NCBI RefSeq assembly: GCF_041915215.1
Contig: NZ_JAYSBV010000003.1
Length of the DNA: 64,000 bases
From: Zoogloea sp021286885
GTDB taxonomy: Bacteria; Pseudomonadota; Gammaproteobacteria; Burkholderiales; Rhodocyclaceae
Strand: one strand, 5' to 3'
Positions within the stretch are counted from its first letter, which is position 1. Every line of letters starts with the position of its first letter. The notes beneath the pieces were generated by a model. The model worked only from the letters and a program-made list of their open reading frames with translations, was not told the DNA's origin and did no database searches. A program made the translations under genes and the position numbers. This document shows positions 41,161-49,523 of this stretch, piece after piece.

Positions 41161-43755
41161 TTAGCGCGTGAGTCGCTTCAGTTCGTAGAGGGCTTCCATG
41201 GCTTCCCGGGGACTCATGGCGTCCGGGTCCATGGCTTCCAGGGCGCCCAGCACCGGATGGGAGGGGGCCGCGGGCTCCTCGGCGGGCAGGCTGGCGAACA
41301 AGTCAGCCTGGGGGCCGTGGCCCAGTTTGCTGTTTTCGAGGGCGCGCAGGCGGCGCTTGGCATCCCGCACCACGCTGCCCGGAATCCCGGCCAGGGCGGC
41401 CACTTCCACCCCGTAGCTCTGGCTGGCGGGGCCTTCTTCCAGGGCGTGCAGGAACACGATGCCGTGGTTGTGCTCCACCGCGTCCAGGTGCACGTTGGCG
41501 CAGATGGGGTAATCCTGGGCGAGTTGGGTCAGCTCGAAGTAGTGGGTTGCAAACAGCGTCCAGCAGCGGTTCTTTTCGAGCAGGTGGCGGGCGATGGAGA
41601 AGGCCAGGGCCACCCCGTCGAAGGTGGAGGTGCCGCGCCCGATTTCATCCATCAGCACCAGGCTCTGGTCGGTGGCGCCGTGCAGGATGGCGGCGGCTTC
41701 GGTCATTTCCACCATGAAGGTGGAGCGCCCGGAGGCCAGATCGTCGGATGCGCCAATCCGGGTGAAGATCGCATCCACCGGCCCGATGCGGGCCGCGCTG
41801 GCGGGCACGAAGGCGCCCACGTGGGCCAGCAGCACGATCAGCGCCACCTGGCGCATGGTGGTGGATTTACCGCCCATGTTGGGGCCGGTGATGAGCAGCA
41901 TGCGGCGCGTGGCGTCCAGCCGGCAGTCGTTGGAGATGAAGTGCTCCACCTGACGCTCCACCACCGGATGGCGCCCGGCCTGGATCTGGATGCCGGGCTG
42001 CTCCGAAAACTCGGGGCGCGCATAGTGGTAGCGGGCGGCTGCCTCGGCAAAGGCGGCCAGGGCGTCCAGCTGGGCGCAGGCCCGGGCAATCGCCTGGAGG
42101 CGTGGGATGGCGCCGGCCAGCCCATCCAGCACGGTTTCGTAGAGCAGCTTTTCCCGGGCCAGGGCGCGTTCCTGGGCCGACAGAGCCTTGTCTTCAAAGG
42201 TTTTCAGCTCGGGGGTGATGTAGCGCTCGGCGTTTTTCAGGGTCTGACGCCGGCGGTAATCGTCGGGCACGCCCTTGGCCGCGTTGGCGGCAGAAATCTC
42301 GATGTAGAAACCATGCACCCGGTTGAATTCCACCTTGAGATTGGGAATCCCGGTGCGCTCCCGCTCGCGGGCTTCCAGCTCCAGCAGGAAGGCGCCGCAG
42401 TTGCTCTGGATGCCGCGCAGTTCGTCCAGATCGGCATCAAAACCTTCGGCGATCACGCCCCCGTCGCGCAGCACGCTGGCGGGTTCCGGGGCGATGGCCC
42501 GGGTGAGCAGGTCCAGGGTGTCGGTGGGGGTGGCCAGGTCGTCCAGGCTGTGCTGGAGCAGGGGCGCCGCCGGGCTGCCCAGGGCGGCGCGCAGTTCGGG
42601 CAGGCGGGCGAGGCTGTCCCGCAGGGATGAAAGATCCCGGGGGCGGGCGCTGCGCAGGGCCACCCGGGCGGTGATGCGTTCAATGTCGGCCACCCCGCGC
42701 AGCACCTTGCGCACCGGCTCGGCGCTGCCTTCCAGCAGCTCGGCCACCGCCCCGTGGCGGGCGCCGGCGAGGCTCCGGTCGCGCAGCGGATGGTGCAGCG
42801 CATGGCGCAGCCAGCGGGAGCCCATGCTGGTGGCGCAGGTGTCCAGCAGCGAAAGCAGGGTGGGCGCGGGTTCGCCGCGCAGGGTTTCGGTGAGTTCGAG
42901 GTTGCGCCGGGTGGCCGCGTCCATGCGCAGCCAGGCGCTGTCCTGCTCCGCGTGGAGCTGGGTGATGTGGCTCAGGCTCTGGCGCTGGGTGGCCTTGGCG
43001 TAGTCGTAGAGGGCCGCCGCCGCCGCCAGGGCCACGGGCATGTTCTCGACCGCAAAGCCGGCCAGATCCCGGGTGCCAAAGTGGGCGGTGAGCAGCTTGC
43101 GGGCGGTGTCGGCATCAAACTGCCAATCGGCCAGCCGGCGCAGGCTGGGGGCGAGCTGCTCCAGCAGGGGCAGGCGCAGCCCGTCGGGGATCAGCACCTC
43201 GGCGGGGCGCAGGCGCTCGAACTGGGCGGCGAGTTGGGGCGCTTCGCACTCCAGCACCCGGAAATCCCCGTTGGCCAGGTTGAGCCAGGCCAGACCCAGC
43301 ACGCCCCGGTGCAGATGGAGGGCGAGCAGGGGCGCATCCGCCTTGTCATCCAGCAGGGCCGCATCGGTGAGGGTGCCGGGGGTCACGATGCGCGACACGG
43401 CGCGCTCCATGGGCCCCTTGGTGGCCCCGGGCTCGCCCACCTGCTCGGCAATCACCACCGATTCGCCCAGCTTCACCAGCCGGGCCAGGTATTGCTCCAC
43501 CGCATGATGGGGCACCCCGGCCATCTTGATGGGCATCCCCCCCGAGGCACCCCGGGTGGTCAGGGTGATGTCCAGCAGCCGGGCCGCCTTTTCCGCATCT
43601 TCAAAGAACAGCTCGTAGAAGTCCCCCATCCGGTAGAACACCAGGGTGTCCGGGTGGTCCGCCTTGAGGCGGAGAAATTGGGCCATCATTGGAGTGTGAT
43701 TGGCGAAGGGGTCCGAAGGATCGGCAGCGGGCGGGGTCTTGGCTTTCTTGTTCAT
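41161..43755 (-). CDS. mutS: DNA mismatch repair protein MutS
   Basis: MutS recognises mismatches and small loops and starts methyl-directed repair with MutL. The 864-residue protein has the mismatch-reading FYRMGDFYELFF (Phe-x-Glu) near the N terminus. The clamp and lever domains follow. The ATPase has Walker A LITGPNMGGKSTTMRQ, Walker B LVLMDEIGRGTSTFDG and the FATHYFELT switch. A short C-terminal tetramer or clamp tail ends ALYELKRLTR. The start at 43755 (MNKKAKTPPAADPSDP) is followed by HTPMMAQFLRLKADHPDTLVFYRMGD, as in other MutS proteins; the frame reads 67 codons further with no similarity. It is separated from ada by 228 bp. Confidence 0.97.
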   Translation of the reverse strand: MNKKAKTPPAADPSDPFANHTPMMAQFLRLKADHPDTLVFYRMGDFYELFFEDAEKAARLLDITLTTRGASGGMPIKMAGVPHHAVEQYLARLVKLGESVVIAEQVGEPGATKGPMERAVSRIVTPGTLTDAALLDDKADAPLLALHLHRGVLGLAWLNLANGDFRVLECEAPQLAAQFERLRPAEVLIPDGLRLPLLEQLAPSLRRLADWQFDADTARKLLTAHFGTRDLAGFAVENMPVALAAAAALYDYAKATQRQSLSHITQLHAEQDSAWLRMDAATRRNLELTETLRGEPAPTLLSLLDTCATSMGSRWLRHALHHPLRDRSLAGARHGAVAELLEGSAEPVRKVLRGVADIERITARVALRSARPRDLSSLRDSLARLPELRAALGSPAAPLLQHSLDDLATPTDTLDLLTRAIAPEPASVLRDGGVIAEGFDADLDELRGIQSNCGAFLLELEARERERTGIPNLKVEFNRVHGFYIEISAANAAKGVPDDYRRRQTLKNAERYITPELKTFEDKALSAQERALAREKLLYETVLDGLAGAIPRLQAIARACAQLDALAAFAEAAARYHYARPEFSEQPGIQIQAGRHPVVERQVEHFISNDCRLDATRRMLLITGPNMGGKSTTMRQVALIVLLAHVGAFVPASAARIGPVDAIFTRIGASDDLASGRSTFMVEMTEAAAILHGATDQSLVLMDEIGRGTSTFDGVALAFSIARHLLEKNRCWTLFATHYFELTQLAQDYPICANVHLDAVEHNHGIVFLHALEEGPASQSYGVEVAALAGIPGSVVRDAKRRLRALENSKLGHGPQADLFASLPAEEPAAPSHPVLGALEAMDPDAMSPREAMEALYELKRLTR

Positions 43756-43983
43756 GCAGCGTACGTGTTCGAGTTCTGTGGCCCACCCGGCGCAGATCCT
43801 GGCCCCGGGCGGCAAGGCGCGTATTGTCCGGGAAGCGGGGCGGGCTTGCACGGGTTTTTGGGTGGCCTGGGTGCGTAGGGATTTGAAAGCAAGATACGGA
43901 GTGCCAGCGGGCGGCGCCTTGGGTACAGTGACTTCTCTTGCCCATGTCGCGCTCATGCTTCGCCCTGCCTGAAAGGCTTGCCC

Positions 43984-45111
43984 ATGCCTGCTAAAACTGC
44001 TGCCGTTTCATCCCCCGAGCGTTCCGGGGTGCTGTCTGACCCCCGCTGGGCCCGGGTGCTGGCCCGGGCTGCGGCTGCCGACGGGCAGTTTGTGTATGGG
44101 GTGAAAACCACCGGGGTGTATTGCCGCCCGTCCTGCCCATCCCGCAGGCCGCGCCCTGAAAACGTGGTGTTTTTTGCGGATGGGGATGCGGCGCGCCGGG
44201 CGGGGTTTCGGCCCTGCCTGCGCTGCCAGCCGGATCAGCCCTCCCTGGCGGCACGCCATGCCGAGGTGGTGGCCCGGGTGTGCCGGCTGCTGGAAGAGGC
44301 CGAGCAGCTACCAAGTCTGGCGGCCCTGGCCCAGGCGGTGCAGCTGAGCCCCCATCATCTGCACCGGATGTTCAAGGCCCAGATGGGCATCAGCCCCCGG
44401 GCCTACGGCGTGGCCCTGCGTGCCCGACGGGTGCAGGAGGCCCTATTGCAGGGGGTGGGGGTGACGCAGGCCTTGCATGATGCGGGTTATGGTTCCAGCG
44501 GGCGCTTTTACGCAGCGGCAGAGGGTGTCTTGGGCATGACGCCGGGGACTTTCCGGGCGGGGGGCGCCCGGGCGCAAATCCGCTTTGCGGTGGGCCAATG
44601 CAGCTTGGGGGCGATTCTGGTGGCGGCCAGCGAGCGGGGCGTGTGTGCCATTTTGCTGGGGGACGCGCCCGAGGTGCTGGTGCAGGATCTGCAGGATCGC
44701 TTTCCCCGGGCCGAATTGCTGGGCGGCGATGCAGCCTTTGAAACCCTGGTGGCGACGGTGGTGGGCTTTGTCGAGCAGCCCGGGCGGGGCCTGGATCTGC
44801 CCCTGGATATTCGGGGCACGGCCTTCCAGCAGCGGGTGTGGCAGGCCCTGCGCGAGATTCCGGCTGGAACAACTCTGAGCTACACCGAACTGGCCCAGCG
44901 CATCGGTGCGCCCCGGGCGGTGCGGGCGGTGGCCGGGGCCTGCGCGGCGAATGCTTTGGCGGTGGCGATTCCCTGCCACCGGATCGTGCGTAGCGATGGC
45001 GGATTGTCGGGCTATCGCTGGGGTGTGGCGCGCAAGCAGGCTTTGCTTACGCGGGAGGCGGCGTGCAGGGCGCCGGAGCCCGAGGATCAGGCTGGGGCGT
45101 CGGGGGTCTGA
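43984..45111 (+). CDS. ada: Bifunctional regulator/O6-methylguanine-DNA methyltransferase Ada
   Basis: Ada repairs O6-methylguanine and methylphosphotriesters and, once methylated, activates the adaptive response genes. The 375-residue protein has the full layout. The N-terminal zinc cysteines are C47, C51, C78 and C81 (VYCRPSC ... RPCLRC), including the phosphotriester acceptor. An AraC-type helix-turn-helix follows (LAALAQAVQLSPHHLHRMFKAQMGISPRAYGVALR), then the methyltransferase domain with the active Cys331 in VAIPCHRIV. ATG at 43984 is preferred to TTG at 43978. Its 3' end overlaps the convergent WYL regulator gene by 25 bases. No Ada box was recognised upstream. Confidence 0.95.
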   Translation: MPAKTAAVSSPERSGVLSDPRWARVLARAAAADGQFVYGVKTTGVYCRPSCPSRRPRPENVVFFADGDAARRAGFRPCLRCQPDQPSLAARHAEVVARVCRLLEEAEQLPSLAALAQAVQLSPHHLHRMFKAQMGISPRAYGVALRARRVQEALLQGVGVTQALHDAGYGSSGRFYAAAEGVLGMTPGTFRAGGARAQIRFAVGQCSLGAILVAASERGVCAILLGDAPEVLVQDLQDRFPRAELLGGDAAFETLVATVVGFVEQPGRGLDLPLDIRGTAFQQRVWQALREIPAGTTLSYTELAQRIGAPRAVRAVAGACAANALAVAIPCHRIVRSDGGLSGYRWGVARKQALLTREAACRAPEPEDQAGASGV

Positions 45112-45782
45112 GTGCCCTTGACGCTGGCCAGGTAGCGGGCGAGCAGGCCCCGGCTCTGAAAAGTGTCGGCCAGGGGTTGCAGGGCTTCCATGCGATCCAG
45201 CCGGAAGCTGCGGAATTCGCCGCGCAGCTCGCACCAGGCCGCCAGCATCCAGCTTTCGCCCCAGAACACCAGCCCCAGGGGCCAGACCAGGCGTTCGCTG
45301 CAGGTGCCATCGGCCCGGGTGTAGTGGAGTTGGGCTTTGGTTTCCTGGGCGATGCAGGCGCGCAGGGTTTCCATGGGGGCGGTCATGCGGGCGGGGATGT
45401 GAAAATCCGGCACCAGCAGGGTCTGGCTGGCCGGGTGGCCTTTCAGGCGCTGGGGGAGCACGGCCTCGATGCGCAGCAGGGCGCGTTCGGCGGCGCGCCC
45501 CAGGCCCGGATCAGCCCAGCTTTGTACCATTCGGCTGCCCAGGGCGAGGGCGGCGAGTTCTTCTTCGTCGAACATCAAGGGGCTGAGCCGGTAGCCGGGG
45601 CGCAGCAGGTAGCCGACCCCGGCTTCCCCCTGGATGGGGACGCCGGAGGCGGAAAGGTCGTTCATGTCCCGGTAGATGGTGCGCTCCGACACCTGGAGCG
45701 CCTCGGCCAGCTCCCGGGCGGTGACGGCCCGCCCCCGGTCGAGGAGCAGGATGATCTGGAAAAGACGGTCGGCACGGCGCAT
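45087..45782 (-). CDS. WYL-domain transcriptional regulator (YafY/DeoR-like)
   Basis: This is a 231-residue regulator with an N-terminal HTH_11 winged helix (MRRADRLFQIILLLDRGRAVTARELAEALQVSERTIYRDMNDLSASGVPI) and a C-terminal WYL domain (QLHYTRADGTCSERLVWPLGLVFWGESWMLAAWCELRGEFRSFRLDRM). WYL domains sense ligands such as nucleic acid fragments. It faces the VOC gene across 137 bp holding two copies of the same palindrome, TCCTGACA-N6-TGTCAGGA, one 10 bp before its own start. It is therefore very likely autoregulated and the regulator of the VOC gene. Confidence 0.9.
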   Translation of the reverse strand: MRRADRLFQIILLLDRGRAVTARELAEALQVSERTIYRDMNDLSASGVPIQGEAGVGYLLRPGYRLSPLMFDEEELAALALGSRMVQSWADPGLGRAAERALLRIEAVLPQRLKGHPASQTLLVPDFHIPARMTAPMETLRACIAQETKAQLHYTRADGTCSERLVWPLGLVFWGESWMLAAWCELRGEFRSFRLDRMEALQPLADTFQSRGLLARYLASVKGTQTPDAPA

Positions 45783-45792
45783 GGGCTGGGGC

Positions 45793-45814
45793 TCCTGACA
45801 GGGGGGTGTCAGGA
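45793..45814. promoter_or_regulatory. Operator palindrome 1 of the WYL regulator
   Basis: This is a perfect 8-bp inverted repeat, TCCTGACA-N6-TGTCAGGA, starting 10 bp upstream of the regulator ATG, where binding would block its own transcription or translation. Its centre is 54 bp from operator 2, about five helical turns, so both sites face the same side of the DNA. Confidence 0.8.
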
Positions 45815-45845
45815 TAAGCGGGGATCAGGGCCTGTTGCCAGAGGG

Positions 45846-45869
45846 CTCCTGACATGGGGCTGTCAGGAG
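45846..45869. promoter_or_regulatory. Operator palindrome 2, upstream of the VOC gene
   Basis: This is a perfect 9-bp inverted repeat, CTCCTGACA-N6-TGTCAGGAG, carrying the same core as operator 1. It ends 50 bp before the VOC start at 45920, consistent with a site overlapping that gene's promoter. Confidence 0.8.
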
Positions 45870-45919
45870 CGGGTCGGCATGATGGCGTCTCTTTCAAGCC
45901 AATGCGATGGAGCACGAAC

Positions 45920-46306
45920 ATGCAAACGATGGAAACCCTGAAGCCGATCATCAACTGGTTCGAGATTCCGGTGCTGGACATGGCGCGAGCCGTGCGCTTC
46001 TACGAAGCCACCCTGGCCTGCAGCCTGCGCCTGGAGGATATGGGCGCGACGCGGCTGGCGGTGTTTCCCTACGCCCAGCCTGCAACCGGTGGCGCCCTGT
46101 GTGCCGGGCCTGGTTTCAAGCCGGGTCTGGACGGGATCGTGATCTATCTGGATGCGGGGCCGGATCTGGCCGTCACCCTGGCCCGGGCCGAGGCTGCCGG
46201 GGCCGAGGTGCTGTTGCCCAGCATGCAGATCAGCCCGGAAATCGGTTCGATTGCCTGGATCAAGGATTCCGAAGGCAACCGGGTGGGCCTGCACGCCCAC
46301 CCCTGA
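45920..46306 (+). CDS. VOC-family (glyoxalase/bleomycin-resistance-like) protein
   Basis: This is a 128-residue vicinal-oxygen-chelate fold protein: INWFEIPVLDMARAVRFYEATLAC at the start, VIYLDAGPDLAVTLARAEAAGAEVL in the middle and SIAWIKDSEGNRVGLHAHP at the end, the usual two beta-alpha-beta-beta-beta units. The metal ligands of glyoxalase I are not fully visible, so the reaction is open. The start at 45920 (MQTMETLKPIINWF) follows a GGAGCACGAAC site. It is divergent from the WYL regulator and under its likely control. Proteins of this pairing are common but uncharacterised. Confidence 0.86.
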   Translation: MQTMETLKPIINWFEIPVLDMARAVRFYEATLACSLRLEDMGATRLAVFPYAQPATGGALCAGPGFKPGLDGIVIYLDAGPDLAVTLARAEAAGAEVLLPSMQISPEIGSIAWIKDSEGNRVGLHAHP

Positions 46307-46324
46307 GTGCAGGGCTGGGGCCGC

Positions 46325-47248
46325 TTACAGCAACAGGTAGTCCCGGGGCTGGAGCGGCTCGGGCAGGGGATGGTGGCCCGCAGCGGCGGCCAGGTCGATT
46401 TCGATGCTGCGGGTCATGGCGTCCAGGGGCAGATCGTTCTGCTCCAGGCCGAAGGGCTCCTCCAGCTGATCCCCCAGGGCATCCAGCCCGAAGAAGGTAT
46501 ACGCCACGATGGCGGTCATCAGCGGCGTGGCAAAGCCCAGCCCGTGCACCATGCCAAAAGGAATCAGCCCGCAAAAGAGGTGGGCGGTCCGGTGCAGCAG
46601 CAGGGTATAGGCAAAGGGCAGGGGCGTGGCGCGCAGGCGCTCGCAGCAGCCCTGGGCGTGGGCCATCAGGTTCACCTGGGCGGCGAGGCCGCTGTAGGTG
46701 ACGGAATCCAGGGTGCCGTCCCGCCGGGCGGCGAGCAGCTCGGCGGTGATCAGGCCCAGGATGCCGTCCGGGATGTTATGGCTCTGGCAGGCCCGGGCCA
46801 GATCCGGCGCATTCAGGCAGGCGCTGGCCACTTCGTTGATGGGCCGATCCCGCAGCTTGGCGGTGAGGGTCTGGGTAAAGGCGATGGCCAGCTCCAGCAC
46901 GCGCTTGCGCCGGGGGCTGGGGCCGGGGCTTTGGCCGTCCAGAATCTGGGTTTCCCGGGCAAGGTTGCGCATCACGATGAGCAGGCCGCCGTAAAGCTTG
47001 CGGGCTTCCCACCAGCGGTCGTAGCAGGCGTTGTTGCGAAAGCCCAGAAACAGGGAAAGCGACAGGCCCAGGAAGGTGAAGGGGCCGGTTGCAAAGTCGG
47101 GAAAGGCTGGCCCGGCCAGTTCGGCTACTAAGGTGACGGCTGTGGCCAGGGCGGTGGCAAACAAAACCTGGGGCAGAATCTGCGGGATGATGGAGCCTTT
47201 CCAGATGAAGAAAAGCTCCCACAAACGGGGACGGGGGCGAACGATCAT
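46325..47248 (-). CDS. Bestrophin-family ion channel protein
   Basis: This is a bacterial bestrophin homologue (formerly UPF0187) of 307 residues. It opens with the family N terminus MIVRPRPRLWELFFIWKGSIIPQILPQVLF. It has about four membrane helices, the FLGFRNNACYDRWWEARKLYGGLL signature, and late FGLDALGDQLEEPFGLEQNDLPLDAM, which fits the acidic Ca-clasp-like region of the family. Eukaryotic members are chloride channels; a characterised bacterial one is sodium-selective. The start at 47248 is chosen for family agreement; an upstream TTG at 47302 adds 18 residues. It is downstream of a small basic protein gene on the same strand. Confidence 0.87.
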   Translation of the reverse strand: MIVRPRPRLWELFFIWKGSIIPQILPQVLFATALATAVTLVAELAGPAFPDFATGPFTFLGLSLSLFLGFRNNACYDRWWEARKLYGGLLIVMRNLARETQILDGQSPGPSPRRKRVLELAIAFTQTLTAKLRDRPINEVASACLNAPDLARACQSHNIPDGILGLITAELLAARRDGTLDSVTYSGLAAQVNLMAHAQGCCERLRATPLPFAYTLLLHRTAHLFCGLIPFGMVHGLGFATPLMTAIVAYTFFGLDALGDQLEEPFGLEQNDLPLDAMTRSIEIDLAAAAGHHPLPEPLQPRDYLLL

Positions 47249-47323
47249 GAAGAAGGAAGGGCCCGGGGCAGCCAGCCAGGCTGGCCGCGTCTCGGGCTGC
47301 AAATGAAAAGGAGGGGCTGGAGC

Positions 47324-47512
47324 TCAGTGGTGGGCGTACAGGGCCCGATAAAAGTGCAGGCGCCGCAGACGGCGCACCGGCTCGGGCGTCAGGCCCAGCT
47401 TGAGGGCGCGCCATAGCTTGCGCACCGTCAGGCGCAGCAGGCGGTCGTGTTCGTGGTGGGCATGGGCGATCAATGCAGAAAGATCATCACGGGGTATGGT
47501 GCGATGCATCAT
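47324..47512 (-). CDS. Small basic protein of unknown function (62 aa)
   Basis: This is a 62-residue, strongly basic and histidine-rich protein: MMHRTIPRDDLSALIAHAHHEHDRLLRLTVRKLWRALKLGLTPEPVRRLRRLHFYRALYAHH. An AGGAGAAG ribosome site immediately before the start argues that it is translated. I recognise no domain. It has amphipathic helices and no signal peptide. It lies 75 bp upstream of the bestrophin start, same strand, possibly one transcript. A membrane-surface or nucleic-acid contact is conceivable from the charge but unsupported. Confidence 0.6.
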   Translation of the reverse strand: MMHRTIPRDDLSALIAHAHHEHDRLLRLTVRKLWRALKLGLTPEPVRRLRRLHFYRALYAHH

Positions 47513-47753
47513 CTTCTCCTGGGCTTGGGGGGTTGGAGTCGTCGGCCTTTCCGCCCTTGTGGGGCAAAAAGAGACGTTTCAAGCTTAGTTGAATTTGGTG
47601 CGTTGCACAAATAAGGCGGCCCGGATGGGCGGATCAAGCATCTTTATGTTTGATTCCGGGGCTGCAAGCGCAACGGGCAGCCTAAGCTGCCCGTGGGATC
47701 TGCGATCCTGTGCATCATCCGCCGTTGCTGCCTCGGCGGCGCTGCCAGATGCT
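47513..47753. other. Intergenic region downstream of the bacterioferritin operon
   Basis: No gene is seen in these 241 bp. It has two hairpins: ATCAAGCAT-cttt-ATGTTTGAT at 47633-47654 and ACGGGCAGC-ctaa-GCTGCCCGT at 47673-47694. The second is a perfect 9-bp stem about 60 bp past the last bacterioferritin stop and is the likely terminator on the minus strand, although no T run follows. Confidence 0.55.
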
Positions 47754-48230
47754 TCAGTCTTCTTCGATCTGGGACTGGAGGTAGTTGGGCAGGGTGACGT
47801 TGTCGATGAGCTGATGCTGGGTTTCGAGCCAGTCGATGGCTTCTTCGCTGGCTTCCAGCAGCTCGTTGAGCAGGTCACGGCTCACGTAGTCTTGCTCGGC
47901 TTCGCACAGGGCGATGGCTTCCACCAGCTGGGGCCGATGTACGTCGCCTTCGATCTTGAGGTCGCCTTCCAGGCATTCCTTGACGTCTTCACCGATCAGC
48001 AGCTTGCCCAGGTTTTGCAGGTTGGGCAGACCTTCGAGGAAGAGGATGCGTTCGATCAGCTCGTCGGCTTCCTTCATCACCCGGATGGACTGCTTGTAGT
48101 GGTAGTCGTTCAGGCGCTCCAGCCCCCAGTTGCGGAACATCCGGGCGTGCAGGAAGTACTGGTTGATGGCGGTCAGCTCGTTCTTGAGCACTTTATTGAG
48201 GGCTTCGAGAACCTTCTTGTTGCCTTTCAT
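47754..48230 (-). CDS. bfr: Bacterioferritin heme-binding subunit (ferroxidase residues lost)
   Basis: This is a 158-residue bacterioferritin subunit of a 24-mer iron store. It keeps Met52, the axial ligand that lets two subunits hold one heme, plus Glu18 and Glu94. Ferroxidase residues are changed: Glu51 to Val, His54 to Glu, and the late Glu-x-x-His pair (E. coli 127/130) to Ser128 and Ala131. It should therefore bind heme but not oxidise iron on its own. A GGAGAAG site precedes the start. It lies 25 bp downstream of a second bacterioferritin gene with the opposite pattern, the alpha/beta heteropolymer arrangement known from Neisseria and Pseudomonas putida. Confidence 0.93.
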   Translation of the reverse strand: MKGNKKVLEALNKVLKNELTAINQYFLHARMFRNWGLERLNDYHYKQSIRVMKEADELIERILFLEGLPNLQNLGKLLIGEDVKECLEGDLKIEGDVHRPQLVEAIALCEAEQDYVSRDLLNELLEASEEAIDWLETQHQLIDNVTLPNYLQSQIEED

Positions 48231-48255
48231 GGGCGCTTCTCCGGAAAAACGTGGG

Positions 48256-48744
48256 TTAGGTGGCAGACGGGCCGGACTTCATCTGGCTCTGCAGGTAGTT
48301 GGGCAGGCCGATCAGGCCGATCAGGCGCAGCTGCTTTTCCAGGTAATAGGCGTGATCCATCTCGGTGTCTTCGAGCTGGACGACCAGCATGTCGCGGCTC
48401 ACGTAGTCCTTGGCTTTCTCGCAGGCGGCGATGGCCTTCTTGAGGGCGTCGACCACGCTGTATTCCACGTCCAGATCCGCTTGCAGCATCTCGGGTACGG
48501 TCTTGCCGATCTTGAGCGGGTGGCGCTTGTCCATCACCGGCTCGCCTTCGAGGAACAGGATGCGCTGCATCAGGGCGCGGGCGTGTTCGCGCTCGTGGTC
48601 GGATTCGTGAATAGCCTTGTCGGCCAGCTGGTGCAGGCCCAGGTCGGCGTACTTTTCACCGTGCAGCAGGTACTGGTCGATGGCGGTGAGTTCGCCGGCG
48701 AGTAGGTCGTTCAGAATATCGAGGATCTTTTTGTCGGCTTTCAT
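48256..48744 (-). CDS. bfr: Bacterioferritin ferroxidase subunit (heme ligand lost)
   Basis: This is a 162-residue partner bacterioferritin subunit. It keeps the di-iron ferroxidase residues: Glu18, Glu51, His54, Glu94 and the Glu128-x-x-His131 pair (HEREH and EMDH motifs). The heme ligand position 52 is Arg instead of Met. It should oxidise Fe(II) but not hold heme in the usual way. It is the promoter-proximal gene of the pair, so it is probably made at least as much as its partner. The start at 48744 (MKADKKILDILNDLLAGELTAIDQYLLH) matches the family; an upstream extension of 14 codons does not. Fur control is likely in general; I found no convincing Fur box. Confidence 0.94.
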   Translation of the reverse strand: MKADKKILDILNDLLAGELTAIDQYLLHGEKYADLGLHQLADKAIHESDHEREHARALMQRILFLEGEPVMDKRHPLKIGKTVPEMLQADLDVEYSVVDALKKAIAACEKAKDYVSRDMLVVQLEDTEMDHAYYLEKQLRLIGLIGLPNYLQSQMKSGPSAT

Positions 48745-48839
48745 GGTGCATTCCAGGGGGTTGGTGCAATTATGTAAGGCTGGCATGGAGCCGCCCCGGA
48801 ATCAAGACTGGGCCTGCATTTTGTTAGCAAGAAGCGCTC

Positions 48840-49523
48840 TCATTCACCCATGTACGGAAGGGCTTCGGCCTGGGCTGGGGTGGGAGCGCTCCAGCCTAGC
48901 CCCAGGCGCAGGAGTTGGTGAAGCTCTTGGTCCAGTTCGAAGTCGGGATTGTCCAACCAGTGGCGCATGGCTCCCAGGCACAGCATCTCCAGATAGCACC
49001 CCAAGCGTGCGGGAGGGAGCGGGGAGGGCGCCCCGACATGGTGTGCAGCGCATTTGGTCATCTGGCTGAAAATATGAGCAAGCCCATTTTCGTCAGTGGG
49101 GGGCGAGGCCAAGCGATAACTTATATAAGTTGGCAAATAAATACGATAGGTACAGGCCCAGCTGACCAATTGTGTGACGCAAACAGTGATCTTGTCTGCG
49201 TGACTGTCGACTGCATTTATATCAAACGAAATCTCGGCATTCAGCTTTTCACACAGCAAGGACTCTTTGGCAGGAAAGTATTTGTAGAGCGTCACCTTGG
49301 AGATTTCTGCAACAGCTGCAATTTGCTCCATGCTGACCCGTTCGTAGCCAAAGTTCTCGAACAGCGCCCAGGCACTCTCCATCAAGAGCCCTCTGGTTTG
49401 CAATTTTTTGCGTTCTCGGCGTCCTCCCCCCCCCATCTCCCCCGGATTTTTTTCGGTGGGACTCAGGCTTTGCATGTGTAGCCGAAGTATTTCTTGCAAA
49501 TGATTGCTGTTGAAATTTGCCAT
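48840..49523 (-). CDS. TetR-family transcriptional regulator
   Basis: This is a 227-residue regulator with a clear TetR helix-turn-helix at about residues 40-90 (LQTRGLLMESAWALFENFGYERVSMEQIAAVAEISKVTLYKYFPAKESLLCEKL). The C-terminal ligand domain has no named match. The N-terminal extension before the helix-turn-helix is long and includes GEMGGGGRRERKK; internal ATG codons could be the true start, since no ribosome site precedes 49523. Its base composition is lower in G+C towards the 5' end and the adjacent gap, suggesting acquired DNA. It diverges from the secreted protein gene, the only evident local target. Confidence 0.85.
   Translation of the reverse strand: MANFNSNHLQEILRLHMQSLSPTEKNPGEMGGGGRRERKKLQTRGLLMESAWALFENFGYERVSMEQIAAVAEISKVTLYKYFPAKESLLCEKLNAEISFDINAVDSHADKITVCVTQLVSWACTYRIYLPTYISYRLASPPTDENGLAHIFSQMTKCAAHHVGAPSPLPPARLGCYLEMLCLGAMRHWLDNPDFELDQELHQLLRLGLGWSAPTPAQAEALPYMGE

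Noticed and set aside
47633..47654. FNR-like site in ATCAA...TTGAT hairpin after the bacterioferritin genes
   Set aside because: The half-sites are in the reverse order (ATCAA first) and 12 bp apart, unlike TTGAT-N4-ATCAA; it is better read as a hairpin.
48745..48839. Possible Fur box upstream of the bacterioferritin genes
   Set aside because: Only scattered AATGAGA-like fragments; no match close to the 19-bp Fur consensus.
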